A DNA stretch of 64,000 nt from DASRQK01 sp964436635 (GTDB lineage Bacteria > Bacteroidota > Bacteroidia > Sphingobacteriales > Sphingobacteriaceae): assembly GCA_964436635.1 (NCBI GenBank), contig CAYTDM010000009.1, forward strand, positions 1-64,000, given 5' to 3'. Below, one piece after another: positions 51,530-61,449 of this stretch (its first letter is position 1; every line of letters begins with the position of its first letter). The notes under the pieces were generated by a model. That model was not told where the DNA came from. It was given only the letters and a program-made list of their open reading frames with translations, and ran no database searches. Position numbers and translations under genes: made by a program.

Positions 51530-53695
51530 ATGCCTAAGCTTTACAGATATATAATTGGATTATTTTTGATCTTACACCATTTTGCGCATGGTCAAAATTT
51601 TGCGCGCCCTGTTTTTGAAAACAGCGTATTATCTGGAAATTATGGATACAGCTTGGTTTCCTATACCGGATACAGCTGGGTAGAAAATGTAAAAGGTCGT
51701 TTACCATTAAGCGATTCTATTCATTTCACACCTCCAAATGCCTTGTCCTTAAAATATACGTCATCCCTGTATGGAAATTGGGAAACGAACGTATATTTTC
51801 CAGAACAAAAATCTTATCGATTATCTGCAAAAGACCAGCTTCTTTCCTTTCGCATTTATTATACAAAAGAATTAAATTTGGATGTTTTACCTCATTTAGC
51901 CTTATTATATGGGGATACCTGTACGCAGAAAATCTCATTAAAAAGAGCATTTTTTCCACTTGAAGTGAAGGAGCAGGAGTGGTTACAAATTAAAATTCCT
52001 GTGAATCAATTTGGCCAAAATCTGCAAAACATTTCTATTCAAGGCATTGTATTCTCCCAGGGCAATGTAACAGGCGTCGAAGCTGTCAATCATATTTTAA
52101 TCGATCAAATCGAATTCATTCAATCCAATTATCAAGATTCTAATCTCTCGTTTCCAGCCGTTTTAAACAGTGTAAAAGCGTATGAGAGGCATGTGGATAT
52201 TGAATGGCAAATTCCCTTGGATCCAGCAATTCGCTATGTGAAAATTTTCCGTTCATTAGATGGAAAGAATTTTGAAGCGATCGCCATTAGACCCATTCAG
52301 AATATTCGCTATACAGATATTTTACCGAGCAGCAATCGTGCCTATCACTATAAAATATCCTGGTTAGATTATAAGTATAATGAATCGCCATCTTCTGCTA
52401 TCGCAAAAGTTCAGGCCGAGCCTATGTCCGATGAAGAACTGTTAACTGCCATTCAGATCGCCCATGTTAATTATTTTGACAAGTTTGCTGAGTTTAATAG
52501 CGGCATGCATAAAGTAAATTATTTCCAAGAAGATGCGAACGTGAATGTAGAGGAAACAGGCTATAGTTTATTAGCCAGTACGGTAGGCGTCGCAAATGGA
52601 TGGATTTCGAATCGGATTTATCTAAGGAGAATCAATAGCATTGTAGATTTTTTAACCAATGCCGCCGAAAGTAATTTCGGTGTCTATCCAAATTTACTTG
52701 ATGGACGGAGTGGAAAAGGGGTTTATGATCAGGACACTGCGCGCTATGTGAGTCTATCTGCTACCGCTTCGATGATGCAGGGGTTATTAGTGGCGCGTTC
52801 CTACCTCGCAGATCGCCTTGCCTTACGCGAAGATGTCCAAGCAGATGAAAACAATGTGAATGATCGGCTTTCTGCCGCCATTGCGGGCATAGATGGCATT
52901 TGGAAAAAAGTGGAATGGAATCGCTTTGTAGACGGAGACTCGGTTTTATATGATTCATGGTCACCACAATTTGGATTTAAAAATGCAAATAAATTAGGAG
53001 GATTTGGTCCATCAATGACTACGTATTTTATGGCTTTTGCTTCTCCCACGCATCCCATACCAAATGAACTATATTACCGAGGATTTAAAGAGAAAGAAGT
53101 AATAATAGGAGTAGACTCCTTAACGAATCTTCCATTGCATGAAATTATTCCATTCAATACCGATACGATGTTGTATGGAAACTTTTTAAAAGTGGGGCGC
53201 ATCGATCAACATCTAATGGAAGCTTTTTATCCATTCTTAGCTTTCAATCCGAACAATTTGAAGGATGTGTACGCAAATTACGGAGATAATCTTCCACGAT
53301 TAATTAAATCTTACAAAAGAAGGGATAACGAATTAAATATTGGTAATCGTTCGGCAGATGTTTGGGGAACCGCGCAAGGAAGAGAGTTCGATCATCAATT
53401 ACCGATCTTAGAACCAGCTATTTCTTTGTCGAGTTATGCTTTTACACCCGATGTTGCGAAGCGTTCAGCAAGAAGAATCTATGAGGAAATAGCACCTATT
53501 TTATTCACAGAATTTGGAATGAGAACTTGGATTAATTTACACGATCATCAGATCTCCGAGTCCTATAGGGCTTTAAACCAAGCGGCCATTCCCGTAATGA
53601 TCGAAAATGGCCGCAGTGGATTAATTTGGAATTTATTTATGAATCATGTAGATATTAAACGAATGACGAATTTGTTTTTCCAATTTACTGAATAA
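51530..53695 (+). CDS. Exported glycoamylase-family glycoside hydrolase with CBM-like and FN3 domains
   Basis: Signal peptide of about 21 residues (ends FAHG). Residues about 22-200 look like a galactose-binding or CBM beta-sandwich, about 205-292 like fibronectin type III (SVKAYERHVDIEWQIP and YHYKISWLDY), and about 297-715 like a glycoamylase catalytic barrel: ETGYSLLASTVGVANGWISN, GVYPNLLDGRSGKG, SLSATASMMQGLLVAR, FGPSMTTYFMAFASPTHPIP and TEFGMRTWINLHD. This is the GH144-like group, which includes beta-1,2-glucan hydrolases; the substrate here is not shown. It is alone on the plus strand, without SusC/SusD partners, so it is not part of a polysaccharide utilisation locus in this window. 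Confidence 0.82.
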   Translation: MPKLYRYIIGLFLILHHFAHGQNFARPVFENSVLSGNYGYSLVSYTGYSWVENVKGRLPLSDSIHFTPPNALSLKYTSSLYGNWETNVYFPEQKSYRLSAKDQLLSFRIYYTKELNLDVLPHLALLYGDTCTQKISLKRAFFPLEVKEQEWLQIKIPVNQFGQNLQNISIQGIVFSQGNVTGVEAVNHILIDQIEFIQSNYQDSNLSFPAVLNSVKAYERHVDIEWQIPLDPAIRYVKIFRSLDGKNFEAIAIRPIQNIRYTDILPSSNRAYHYKISWLDYKYNESPSSAIAKVQAEPMSDEELLTAIQIAHVNYFDKFAEFNSGMHKVNYFQEDANVNVEETGYSLLASTVGVANGWISNRIYLRRINSIVDFLTNAAESNFGVYPNLLDGRSGKGVYDQDTARYVSLSATASMMQGLLVARSYLADRLALREDVQADENNVNDRLSAAIAGIDGIWKKVEWNRFVDGDSVLYDSWSPQFGFKNANKLGGFGPSMTTYFMAFASPTHPIPNELYYRGFKEKEVIIGVDSLTNLPLHEIIPFNTDTMLYGNFLKVGRIDQHLMEAFYPFLAFNPNNLKDVYANYGDNLPRLIKSYKRRDNELNIGNRSADVWGTAQGREFDHQLPILEPAISLSSYAFTPDVAKRSARRIYEEIAPILFTEFGMRTWINLHDHQISESYRALNQAAIPVMIENGRSGLIWNLFMNHVDIKRMTNLFFQFTE

Positions 53696-53715
53696 TAGTC
53701 TTAGATTCTTTATTC

Positions 53716-56460
53716 TTAGTGGTTGTATAACTGATTAAATAACAGCTTAAATGTTCCGTGTGCTTGGGCTCTGAAGGTAATTTCAGGACCAAATACATAC
53801 AATGAACCTTTACCCACTTTTGCTTCGAAAGCATTTACACCATCTTTTAAGTACGATTCACCCCATGACCAACCGCTTCTTAAAGGAGTAGCTGTATCAA
53901 ACCACATTAATGGAGTGATCGTTCCATTTGCAATGCTTTCAGCAGTTAATTTAAATACTGGGCTTCTTGCAAAATAGATGTCTGTGTATTCTTCCATGCC
54001 CCAGTTTGCAGGATGATTAACAGCAGTTTTACTGCTTAACACACTGCCTGGAGTATAGTATTTTTCATTTGCTAAAGGAACTTCACGACCGTTCACCATT
54101 TCTACAAGTGCATTGCTTACTGGTAAATTCAAGTGGTTAGCTAAGTTCGCGCTGCTACCGATGGTTACGATTTTACCACCTGCTTCTAAGAACTCTTTTA
54201 ATGCAGGAATAGAATTTTCAGCGGTAATGCGGCCGACTCTGAATTGATGCTCAGCTGGAATGTTTGCCATGCTTTGGTTTCCACCAAATCCACCACCACC
54301 ACCTTGTGAAACACCTGGAATTGCACCGCCTACAAATACGATCACATCATATTTCGACTTCAAGTTTCCACCATCGATTTCAGGAGCAAAAATTAAGTTT
54401 AAATCAAAACCATATTGCTCACCAATCCAACGTACCCAACCAGAAGGCATAGATCCACCATAAGTATCCCATAACGCAACACGGCTTGGTTTAACTGGGA
54501 TGGTTTTAGGTTTAGCACCAGCAGCTTCTACGTGAATTCCTGTTTCGTTAACAAGCGTACTTAATGTTGTTTTTGCTTTTGCAGTTGCTTGAACATAAAA
54601 ATCTCCATTTGCTGTTGATCTTTCTACTGCAACTCCTTGATCCAATAAGCCGTTCACAACTTTGTATGAATCATTTGCTTTCGCACTTAACACGTAGAAT
54701 TTACCGTTTGGCAACGAACTTTGTGGAACAGGTAATAATTTTCCAGTTTCCAATTTTTCAAATGGACCAGTAAAATCATCTTGATAACGATCAAATTTCA
54801 CGTTCATCAAGAATGCTGGTGTCCAACCTGCTGCATCATATGGAGGGATCGGAGGGCCTCCTTCATATTGGAAATCATTCGGGTGATCTTGTGGCTCGAA
54901 CATATCCAAAACGTGTGGACGGAATGCTTGATCCGTTTTTACGATGTAACTGCCTTTTTTATAGTTTTTACCCGCTACTGTAAAGTCTGAAGTGGCTTGG
55001 TGTACCACAACACCAGTACGGATTAAGGAATTCAAGAATTTAACAGCTGTAGGGAAGTCTACTTGATCCGATGGAATGATGTATCCTCTTGGATCTCTAA
55101 AGTTTGAGTTTTTAATCACTTGATCTAAGTGCTCAAGGGAGCTTCCTCCACGACCACCCATGCCAGCTGCAGAACGTTGTCCACCTGCACTTGCTTGTTG
55201 TCTTGCACGCTCATCTTGTATCGACTGGTTAATGGCGTCAATTTTAGTTGGAGAAAATGACCAAGTATCTTTACTTCCTTTTTCTATGGAGTTACGCCCC
55301 ATTTTATAGATGTTAAACAATACTTTATCGCTGTTTCTTGATGCATAATCCAAGACAGCGTAATTCATCGTTACTGAATAGTCAATGGATTGTCTGAAGT
55401 GCCAAATTTGTGGCAATACAGGGTTAGGAGTATCTCCATTTGGCAACAATCTTGAAGGAACCAAAGGAATTTGATAAGGAGTTGGGCCACCAATGGTCTC
55501 TGTTAACAAACCAGCAATATTATGGAAATATGTAGTCGTTCTTAAACCACCATTGTACCAAGTTGAGAATACCGATCCGCCTCTTTGGGTATAACCAGGT
55601 TTATCTTCTGAATTTAAACGCGTATGCATCGCTGCACCTAATGCGTCTAAGGTAGTCATCAAAATTGGATCGAACACATAGTTATGAGGGTCACGGTAAG
55701 GTGCACCCGCTACCACGGCACCTGCTGGAGCAGTTTGGTGGTGATTATACATGATTTGTGGAATCCATTCAACGAATAATTGACGAGCGATATTTTGAGA
55801 TTCTTTCATGTTTAACATAAAGAAATCACGGTTGTTATCGTGTCCAATATATTTATGGTACATGGTTGGGATACCTGATAAAGAACGTTTAGTTGGATCA
55901 CTCTCTCTCATATACCAGTTACTTACTAATTCTTGACCATCTGGATTCGCATGAACTAATAAAATGATGGACTTATCTAAAATAGATAAGGTTTCTTCAT
56001 CTGTTCTGCTTGCTAACTGATAAGCCATTTCGATTAATTGTTGCATCGCAACGGTTTCAGTTGAGTGCAAACCACCGTCAATCCAAACGACAGCCTTACC
56101 CTCTTTGGCTAATTTACGTGCTTCTGCTTCAGAAATTTCAGCACGCGCCATTTTTTGAGAAATTTCTTTGTAATGATCTAATTTCTTCATGTTTTCAGGA
56201 GAGGAAACAATCATCATATATTGTCTTCTTCCTTCTTCAGTTTCTCCAATGTCTACCAATTTTAGTCGATCAGAAGCTGCGTCTAATTTCTTAAAATAAG
56301 CCTCTGTTTGTGTAAAGTTGGCTAATTGGTAGTCATCCCCAATGTTAAAACCAAAGTGGGATTTGGGTGTTGGTATGTTCGATTGCGCCCAGGACTTTAT
56401 AGGTACTGAAAGAATCAGGAACATAAAACACAAGCTTAATAAGCGATTTGTTAGTTTCAT
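53716..56460 (-). CDS. Large exported M14 family zinc carboxypeptidase
   Basis: Secreted 914-residue peptidase. Signal peptide KLTNRLLSLCFMFLILSVP ends KSWAQ. The M14 domain (about residues 40-370) has WIDGGLHSTETVAMQQ (HxxE zinc motif), LVHANPDGQELVSNWYMR and GHDNNRDFFMLNMKE; NHHQTAPAGAVV is likely near the third ligand. The remaining 500 residues hold a region with a type I glutamine-amidotransferase-like core (YDVIVFVGGAIPGVSQ) and two glycine-rich stretches. Family members in Bacteroidota have the same length. It is alone, converging with the glycoamylase gene. Confidence 0.9.
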   Translation of the reverse strand: MKLTNRLLSLCFMFLILSVPIKSWAQSNIPTPKSHFGFNIGDDYQLANFTQTEAYFKKLDAASDRLKLVDIGETEEGRRQYMMIVSSPENMKKLDHYKEISQKMARAEISEAEARKLAKEGKAVVWIDGGLHSTETVAMQQLIEMAYQLASRTDEETLSILDKSIILLVHANPDGQELVSNWYMRESDPTKRSLSGIPTMYHKYIGHDNNRDFFMLNMKESQNIARQLFVEWIPQIMYNHHQTAPAGAVVAGAPYRDPHNYVFDPILMTTLDALGAAMHTRLNSEDKPGYTQRGGSVFSTWYNGGLRTTTYFHNIAGLLTETIGGPTPYQIPLVPSRLLPNGDTPNPVLPQIWHFRQSIDYSVTMNYAVLDYASRNSDKVLFNIYKMGRNSIEKGSKDTWSFSPTKIDAINQSIQDERARQQASAGGQRSAAGMGGRGGSSLEHLDQVIKNSNFRDPRGYIIPSDQVDFPTAVKFLNSLIRTGVVVHQATSDFTVAGKNYKKGSYIVKTDQAFRPHVLDMFEPQDHPNDFQYEGGPPIPPYDAAGWTPAFLMNVKFDRYQDDFTGPFEKLETGKLLPVPQSSLPNGKFYVLSAKANDSYKVVNGLLDQGVAVERSTANGDFYVQATAKAKTTLSTLVNETGIHVEAAGAKPKTIPVKPSRVALWDTYGGSMPSGWVRWIGEQYGFDLNLIFAPEIDGGNLKSKYDVIVFVGGAIPGVSQGGGGGFGGNQSMANIPAEHQFRVGRITAENSIPALKEFLEAGGKIVTIGSSANLANHLNLPVSNALVEMVNGREVPLANEKYYTPGSVLSSKTAVNHPANWGMEEYTDIYFARSPVFKLTAESIANGTITPLMWFDTATPLRSGWSWGESYLKDGVNAFEAKVGKGSLYVFGPEITFRAQAHGTFKLLFNQLYNH

Positions 56461-56653
56461 ATTGCTGTTATTATTGATAAATTGGTTATTGCTAATGCCC
56501 AAAGTTAAGAATATCCCGTATTAATGAATGGGTGTTTCTTATTTGTTACGAAGCTAAAATAGGAGGGAAATTAAGCGAAAATTCTACCACTGAATTATGA
56601 AGAAAGGGTAATGAATTATGAATTAAGGGAAGTGAATTGAAAATCTTGCGGTT

Positions 56654-57151
56654 TTATGTACTCTTTATTTTTTCCAATACTTGAAAATGGTAATCATAGG
56701 CGTGCCGATCATCCGCTTGATGATGTTCTTCTTGTAGAATCGACCATTCATCACTTGCCAATTCAGGAAAAAAGGCGTCTGCATCCAGTTGAACATTTAC
56801 ATTAGTTAAATAAATGCGATCAGCCAATGGAAGGGTTTGTTTATATATTTCTGCGCCTCCTATAATAAATACTTCTGTTTCGTTGGCACAAATTTGAAGC
56901 GCCTTCTCTATCGAGTTAACGGTTTCTACCTTTGTTGGATCAAGCTGTAGATTCCTGGAAATTACTATATTTCTTCGGTTTGGAAGGGGTCTCCCAATGG
57001 ATTCATAGGTCTTTCTTCCCATAATCACCGTATGTCCACTGGTAATCTGTTTGAAAAATTTCAAATCATTCGGCAAATGCCATAATAATTGATTGTTTTT
57101 ACCAATACCATGATTTATACTTTTGGCGACAATCAATGAAATTTTAGGCAT
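56654..57151 (-). CDS. folA: Dihydrofolate reductase
   Basis: Reduces dihydrofolate to tetrahydrofolate with NADPH. Start ISLIVAKSINHGIGKNNQLLWHLPNDLKFFK is the classical active site (the acidic residue is Asp of LPNDLK), with VIMGRKTYESIGRPLPNRRNIV and VFIIGGAEIYKQTLPLADRIYLT. Length 165 is normal. Lies 31 bp after thyA on the same strand; the two form the standard thymidylate cycle operon. Confidence 0.96.
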   Translation of the reverse strand: MPKISLIVAKSINHGIGKNNQLLWHLPNDLKFFKQITSGHTVIMGRKTYESIGRPLPNRRNIVISRNLQLDPTKVETVNSIEKALQICANETEVFIIGGAEIYKQTLPLADRIYLTNVNVQLDADAFFPELASDEWSILQEEHHQADDRHAYDYHFQVLEKIKST

Positions 57152-57182
57152 TTTTAAATGAATTTATGAGTATTAGATGTCT

Positions 57183-58004
57183 TTAAACGGCTACAGGTGC
57201 TTTAATATGTGATTGAGGTTCGTATCCAATTAGTTCGAAATCTTCAAACTTAAAGTCGAATAAATCTTTAATATCCGGATTAATTTTCATTGTCGGCAAG
57301 GTGCCAGGAGTACGGCTTAATTGCAACTCAGTTTGCTCAAAATGATTCCTATATAAGTGTGCATCACCAAAAGTATGAATAAATTCACCTGCTTCGTAAT
57401 CGCAAACCTGGGCTACCATCATGGTTAACAACGCATAAGAGGCAATGTTAAACGGCACGCCTAAAAAGATGTCGGCACTCCTTTGGTAAAGCTGACAAGA
57501 TAATTGAGGTTTGTGCAAACCTTTTTCAGGGTTTGCGGGAGCTACATAAAACTGAAAAAACGCATGACAAGGAGGCAAAGCCATTTTTTCAATTTCCCCC
57601 ACATTCCAAGCTGAGACAATAATTCTTCTGGAATCTGGATTGTGCTTTAATTGATGCAGGACTTGCTTTATTTGATCAATATATTGTCCATCTGCACTTG
57701 GCCAAGAACGCCATTGGGAACCATAAACAGGCCCTAAATTACCTTGTTCATCTGCCCACTCATCCCAAATACTGACCCCATTTTCCTTTAAATAGGCGAT
57801 GTTGGTTTCACCTTTTAAGAACCAAATTAATTCATGGATAATGGACCGCAAATGCAGCTTTTTCGTCGTCACAATCGGGAAACCCTTTTTTAAATCGAAA
57901 CGCATTTGATAGCCAAATACACTTCTCGTACCGGTACCCGTACGATCTTCTTTATCTACTCCATGGGTGTAAACATGGCGCATTAAATCTAGATATTGCT
58001 GCAT
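57183..58004 (-). CDS. thyA: Thymidylate synthase
   Basis: Methylates dUMP to dTMP with methylene-tetrahydrofolate, giving dihydrofolate for FolA. Opens with YLDLMRHVYTHGVDKEDRTGTGTRSVFGYQMRF, then HLRSIIHELIWFLKG, YGSQWRSW, and the catalytic LPPCHAFFQFYV; LSCQLYQRSADIFLGVPFNIASYALL, GDAHLYRNH end it. Length 273 is slightly longer than E. coli. First gene of thyA-folA. It is divergent from mtaB with a 63-bp gap. Confidence 0.97.
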   Translation of the reverse strand: MQQYLDLMRHVYTHGVDKEDRTGTGTRSVFGYQMRFDLKKGFPIVTTKKLHLRSIIHELIWFLKGETNIAYLKENGVSIWDEWADEQGNLGPVYGSQWRSWPSADGQYIDQIKQVLHQLKHNPDSRRIIVSAWNVGEIEKMALPPCHAFFQFYVAPANPEKGLHKPQLSCQLYQRSADIFLGVPFNIASYALLTMMVAQVCDYEAGEFIHTFGDAHLYRNHFEQTELQLSRTPGTLPTMKINPDIKDLFDFKFEDFELIGYEPQSHIKAPVAV

Positions 58005-58067
58005 AGGATAATTGCTTTGTGTGGAGGTAAAGATACATAATTTTTTTTATGTAATTTTGCACCGAAC

Positions 58068-59390
58068 ATGATGAATAAAAAAGTAGCGTTTTACACGTTA
58101 GGGTGTAAATTAAATTTTTCAGAAACGTCTTCCATCGGTCGGCAATTCCAACAAGCTGGATATCAAACGGTCTCATTTACAGAGGCGGCAGATGTCTATG
58201 TCATTAATACCTGCTCTGTTACGGATCATGCGGATCGCAAATGCAGGAAGGTAGTTAAAGAAGCGTTAAAGCATTCTCCAAACGCTTATATCACGATTGT
58301 AGGTTGCTATGCGCAATTAAAACCTCAAGAGATCGCGGATATACCGGGTGTGGACATGGTGTTAGGCGCTGCAGAAAAGTTTAACATCATCGAGCACATT
58401 AATGATTTAACCAAATTGCCAAAGGCGGTGATTCATAATGAGCCGATCGAGCAAACCAATGTGTTCATTCCTGCTTTTTCAATTGGTGATCGCACGAGAA
58501 CTTTTTTAAAGGTGCAGGATGGTTGTGATTATTCCTGTACGTTTTGTACCATTCCACAAGCTCGTGGAGCCAGCCGAAGTGGTAAAATAGAGGAAATCGT
58601 TGCGCAAGCGGAAGAAATTGCTGCCTCAGGAGTTAAGGAAATCGTGCTAACGGGTGTAAATATTGGGGATTTCGGGATTCGTGAAGGTCAACGGGAAGAT
58701 AAATTCTTTGATTTAGTGCAGGCTTTGGATAAGGTTGAAGGAATAGATCGTTTTAGAATTTCATCGATCGAACCTAATTTATTGGCGGATGAAATTATCG
58801 AATTTGTGGCACAATCTAAACGATTCGTTCCGCACTTTCACATGCCATTGCAGTCGGGATCAAATAAAATTTTAGGCAAAATGCGTAGGCGGTATAAGAG
58901 GGAGTTGTACGCGCAACGGGTAGAAAAAATTAAGAAATTAATGCCGAATTGTTGTATAGGTGTGGATGTGATCGTGGGATTCCCGGGCGAAACGAAGGAA
59001 GACTTTTTGGATACCTATGAGTTTTTAAACGGATTAGACATTTCGTATTTACACGTTTTTACGTATTCAGAGCGGGAGAATACGATCGCTGCGCAAATGG
59101 AAGGTGTGATTCCGAATGCCCAAAGAAGTGACCGGAGTAAAATGTTGCATATTTTGTCCGATAAAAAAAGAAGGGCGTTTTACGAATCGCAGTTAGGCAC
59201 GACAGAGGAGGTTTTATTAGAAGGAGATATTAAGGAAGGGATGATGCATGGTTTTACAAGAAACTATGTTAAAGTATGCACCCCTTATGATCCGCTGTTG
59301 GTAAATGAGGTAATTTCAGTGAAATTATTATCTATTGGAGAGACAGGAGATGTGCAAGTAGATCCTGTAGCGGTTTATGAAAGCCATTAG
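58068..59390 (+). CDS. mtaB: tRNA t6A37 methylthiotransferase MtaB
   Basis: Radical SAM enzyme that turns t6A37 into ms2t6A37 in tRNAs reading ANN codons. The N-terminal UPF0004 domain has three Cys for one Fe-S cluster (TLGCKLNFSE, NTCSVTDHADRKCRK, IVGCYAQLKP); the radical SAM core has DGCDYSCTFCTIPQARG at about residues 149-165. TRAM domain at the end (about 375-440). Length 440 fits MtaB, and lack of the usual MiaB N-terminus supports it. A -7 box TAATTTTG at 58052-58059 lies just upstream, though without a -33 partner. Confidence 0.93.
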   Translation: MMNKKVAFYTLGCKLNFSETSSIGRQFQQAGYQTVSFTEAADVYVINTCSVTDHADRKCRKVVKEALKHSPNAYITIVGCYAQLKPQEIADIPGVDMVLGAAEKFNIIEHINDLTKLPKAVIHNEPIEQTNVFIPAFSIGDRTRTFLKVQDGCDYSCTFCTIPQARGASRSGKIEEIVAQAEEIAASGVKEIVLTGVNIGDFGIREGQREDKFFDLVQALDKVEGIDRFRISSIEPNLLADEIIEFVAQSKRFVPHFHMPLQSGSNKILGKMRRRYKRELYAQRVEKIKKLMPNCCIGVDVIVGFPGETKEDFLDTYEFLNGLDISYLHVFTYSERENTIAAQMEGVIPNAQRSDRSKMLHILSDKKRRAFYESQLGTTEEVLLEGDIKEGMMHGFTRNYVKVCTPYDPLLVNEVISVKLLSIGETGDVQVDPVAVYESH

Positions 59391-59476
59391 GTCGATCGGT
59401 AGAGGACTTGCATGAAAAATAATTGTCAAGATTATCAGGTAGTTTTACATTAAGTGATAAAAAAAATCTAAAAAAG

Positions 59477-59507
59477 TTTTAAAACTCCAAAAAAGGGACT
59501 ACATTTG
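59477..59507 (+). promoter_or_regulatory. Promoter of the tRNA-Phe/tRNA-Val genes
   Basis: TACATTTG at 59500-59507 with TTTT at 59477-59480 (19 bp earlier) in place of TTTG. It lies 45 bp before tRNA-Phe. Confidence 0.55.
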
Positions 59508-59552
59508 CATTCCCGAAAACGATAAGCCACTCGCTTTAGTTAAACGGAAAAA

Positions 59553-59625
59553 GGTACCATAGCTCAGTTGGTAGAGCAAAGGACTGAAAATCCTTGTGTC
59601 GCTGGTTCGAATCCAGCTGGTACCA
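59553..59625 (+). tRNA. tRNA-Phe (anticodon GAA)
   Basis: Full cloverleaf: acceptor GGTACCA with TGGTACC, D-arm AGCTCAGTTGGTAGAGC, anticodon stem GGACT/AATCC with loop carrying GAA, T-arm GGTTCGAATC. Discriminator A; CCA is not encoded. Confidence 0.95.
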
Positions 59626-59626
59626 C

Positions 59627-59654
59627 AAAAGCTTCGGGAAACCGGAGCTTTTTT
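59627..59654 (+). terminator. Hairpin between tRNA-Phe and tRNA-Val
   Basis: AAAAGCTTCGG pairs with CCGGAGCTTTT (one G-U pair) and is followed by a T-run. It may separate the two tRNAs or be a processing site. Confidence 0.6.
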
Positions 59655-59661
59655 CATTTAA

Positions 59662-59736
59662 GGGAAATTAGCTCAGTTGGTTTAGAGCACTACCTCGACA
59701 AGGTAGGGGTCACTGGTTCGAGCCCAGTATTTCCCA
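59662..59736 (+). tRNA. tRNA-Val (anticodon GAC)
   Basis: Acceptor GGGAAAT with ATTTCCC, anticodon stem CTACC/GGTAG with loop TCGACAA giving GAC, T-arm GGTTCGAGCC, discriminator A. CCA is not encoded. Lies 36 bp after tRNA-Phe. Confidence 0.93.
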
Positions 59737-59752
59737 CAGAATTATTGAAATG

Positions 59753-59786
59753 AAAAGGCCTTTGGATTACCAAAGGCCTTTTTTGT
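59753..59786. terminator. Terminator after tRNA-Val
   Basis: AAAAGGCCTTTGG (59753-59765) pairs perfectly with CCAAAGGCCTTTT (59770-59782), four-base loop, T-run after. It also serves the convergent geranylgeranyl-reductase-like gene. Confidence 0.88.
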
Positions 59787-59803
59787 GCGTAATGTTTTTG
59801 TTT

Positions 59804-60949
59804 TTAATTAAACCAGGAGATTTTCTGCATTAGTTTATCCTGTAATTTCTTTTTGTAATCGGTCGGATAGGTGGCGTTGCCTAAGAAGACCTCGGTGAGG
59901 CGTTCGGCTGCCATGCCGCCTAATCGCTCTACAAATAAGTTGCGCAGCCTACGATTTTCGTAAAAGAATTTAGCTAAACGTATCCCGATCGCTAATTCTG
60001 GCAACATTCGTGCATTCAGTTTTTCTTTGAATAGGGAGGTAGCTTTGTCCACATCTAATTCGGATTCTACGATGGCTTCTGCGATTAATTTTCCACTTAA
60101 AAGTGCGTTAGATATGCCTTCTCCAACTATGGGGTCTGCGAATCCTGCGGCGTCCCCGATTACAAAGCAATTGCCTTTTACGATTTCTTTTCTTGGGGTG
60201 ATGGAAATGACAAAGCCGTGCGTGCTTTGATTCAGGCGTTCTGTTATGCCTAATTTTTCAATGTACTTCTCCGCGTAGTCTTTTAATTTTAATTTGGACT
60301 TGGTTTTGAAAACACCCACTCCGATAGAAAGGTGATTTTTCTTAGGAAAGCACCAGCCATAACCGGATGGGATGGCATCTATATCAAATCGGACGCTTTG
60401 TTTTAGGCGATCAAAATCAGCTGGCGGAACTTCGATTTCATATTCAATAGCTGGTATGAGTTCACGATCGTCTTTGAAGCCGGCGATTTTTGAAACCGGA
60501 CTTAATGCGCCGTCGGCAATGATGATGAATTTTGCCTCGATTACTTCTTCTTTGTTTGCGAAAGCTATGCAACCGTTTTCTATACGATTGACTTCAGCGG
60601 ATTGGTACAGCTCTGCGCCGTGTTCAACTGCTTTTTTGATGATGGCATAATCGAAGGTATCCCGCATGATCATGGTGATAATGGGCTCTTCACGCTTAGG
60701 GTGGAAGTGAGCGTCTTTGTTGTCAATGTAGATATCGACATCCGTAAAGGAAGATTCTATGACCTCTTGTAGGTCGAAATCGATCATTTTAAGTCCTCTA
60801 TAAACGAGGCCACCGCCACATACTTTATAACGCGGTAGGGTTTCTTTTTCAATGATAAGTACGGATTTACCTTGTTTGGCTAATTGATAGGCGGCGTATG
60901 CTCCAGCTGGTCCGCTGCCTATGATGGCTACATCTACGGTTCTTTTCAC
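59804..60949 (-). CDS. Geranylgeranyl reductase family FAD-dependent oxidoreductase
   Basis: FAD protein of 381 residues. Rossmann motif VAIIGSGPAGAYAAYQLAKQG at about 6-26, then IEKETLPRYKVCGGGLVYRG (the PxxKxCGG motif of this family), AKFIIIADGALSPV, and the second flavin motif CFVIGDAAGFADPIVGEGISNAL near 270. Such enzymes reduce isoprenoid chains or aid in quinone or carotenoid making, but the substrate is not clear. It is alone, minus strand, ending just after the tRNA terminator. Confidence 0.88.
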   Translation of the reverse strand: MKRTVDVAIIGSGPAGAYAAYQLAKQGKSVLIIEKETLPRYKVCGGGLVYRGLKMIDFDLQEVIESSFTDVDIYIDNKDAHFHPKREEPIITMIMRDTFDYAIIKKAVEHGAELYQSAEVNRIENGCIAFANKEEVIEAKFIIIADGALSPVSKIAGFKDDRELIPAIEYEIEVPPADFDRLKQSVRFDIDAIPSGYGWCFPKKNHLSIGVGVFKTKSKLKLKDYAEKYIEKLGITERLNQSTHGFVISITPRKEIVKGNCFVIGDAAGFADPIVGEGISNALLSGKLIAEAIVESELDVDKATSLFKEKLNARMLPELAIGIRLAKFFYENRRLRNLFVERLGGMAAERLTEVFLGNATYPTDYKKKLQDKLMQKISWFN

Positions 60950-60990
60950 AAGTTTAAATTTTGCCGCAAAATAAGAAAAAGTAGGGTAAC

Positions 60991-61446
60991 TTATCTCAAT
61001 AAATTTTGAATATCATCAATATCTTTAGGGCGATTACTGTGCCTTTTGGCTATGATAAGTTGGTTTTTATGAATTGTTTTGATTGAAAGACCGTCATCAT
61101 CAAATGTCACGGCATAATTATAGTTTTCATCAAAATCCATTCCTTTTACTTTCACCATTATGTCAATCGCAACAGGAGGAACTCCAAATGTAAACACATC
61201 CCATACAGGATGATCAAGAAAATTTTCTTCTGTCATATCGAATATAGGCATTCCAAATTCTCCAAATGCAGCTTTAAGACGTTTGTAGTTATCTTTACTC
61301 CGGTCCACCCATATATCCATATCTCCAGTGGTGCGTGAATAACCATGTAGAATGACCGCAAATCCTCCAACTAGAATATATCTTACTTGATGCTTATTTA
61401 GCATAAACAAGAAATCCCTAAAATCATCATTGAAAATATTGGCCAT
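60991..61446 (-). CDS. Nucleotidyltransferase-fold protein (AbiEii/DUF6036-like)
   Basis: Protein of 151 residues with the pol-beta-type core: YILVGGFAVILHGYSRTTGDMDIWVD at about 21-46, that is a GG followed by a D-x-D (Asp42 and Asp44 approximately), and a third acid in AIDIMVK near residue 93. A C-terminal helix IAKRHSNRPKDIDDIQNLL is typical. Only 3 bp separate it from the 68-residue gene upstream. Such pairs are widespread in Bacteroidota and resemble toxin-antitoxin or minimal NTase modules, but I know of no proven activity for this exact type. Confidence 0.82.
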   Translation of the reverse strand: MANIFNDDFRDFLFMLNKHQVRYILVGGFAVILHGYSRTTGDMDIWVDRSKDNYKRLKAAFGEFGMPIFDMTEENFLDHPVWDVFTFGVPPVAIDIMVKVKGMDFDENYNYAVTFDDDGLSIKTIHKNQLIIAKRHSNRPKDIDDIQNLLR

Positions 61447-61449
61447 AAC

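Noticed and set aside
59568..59753. 61-residue open frame across tRNA-Phe and tRNA-Val
   Set aside because: Composed of the two tRNA genes.
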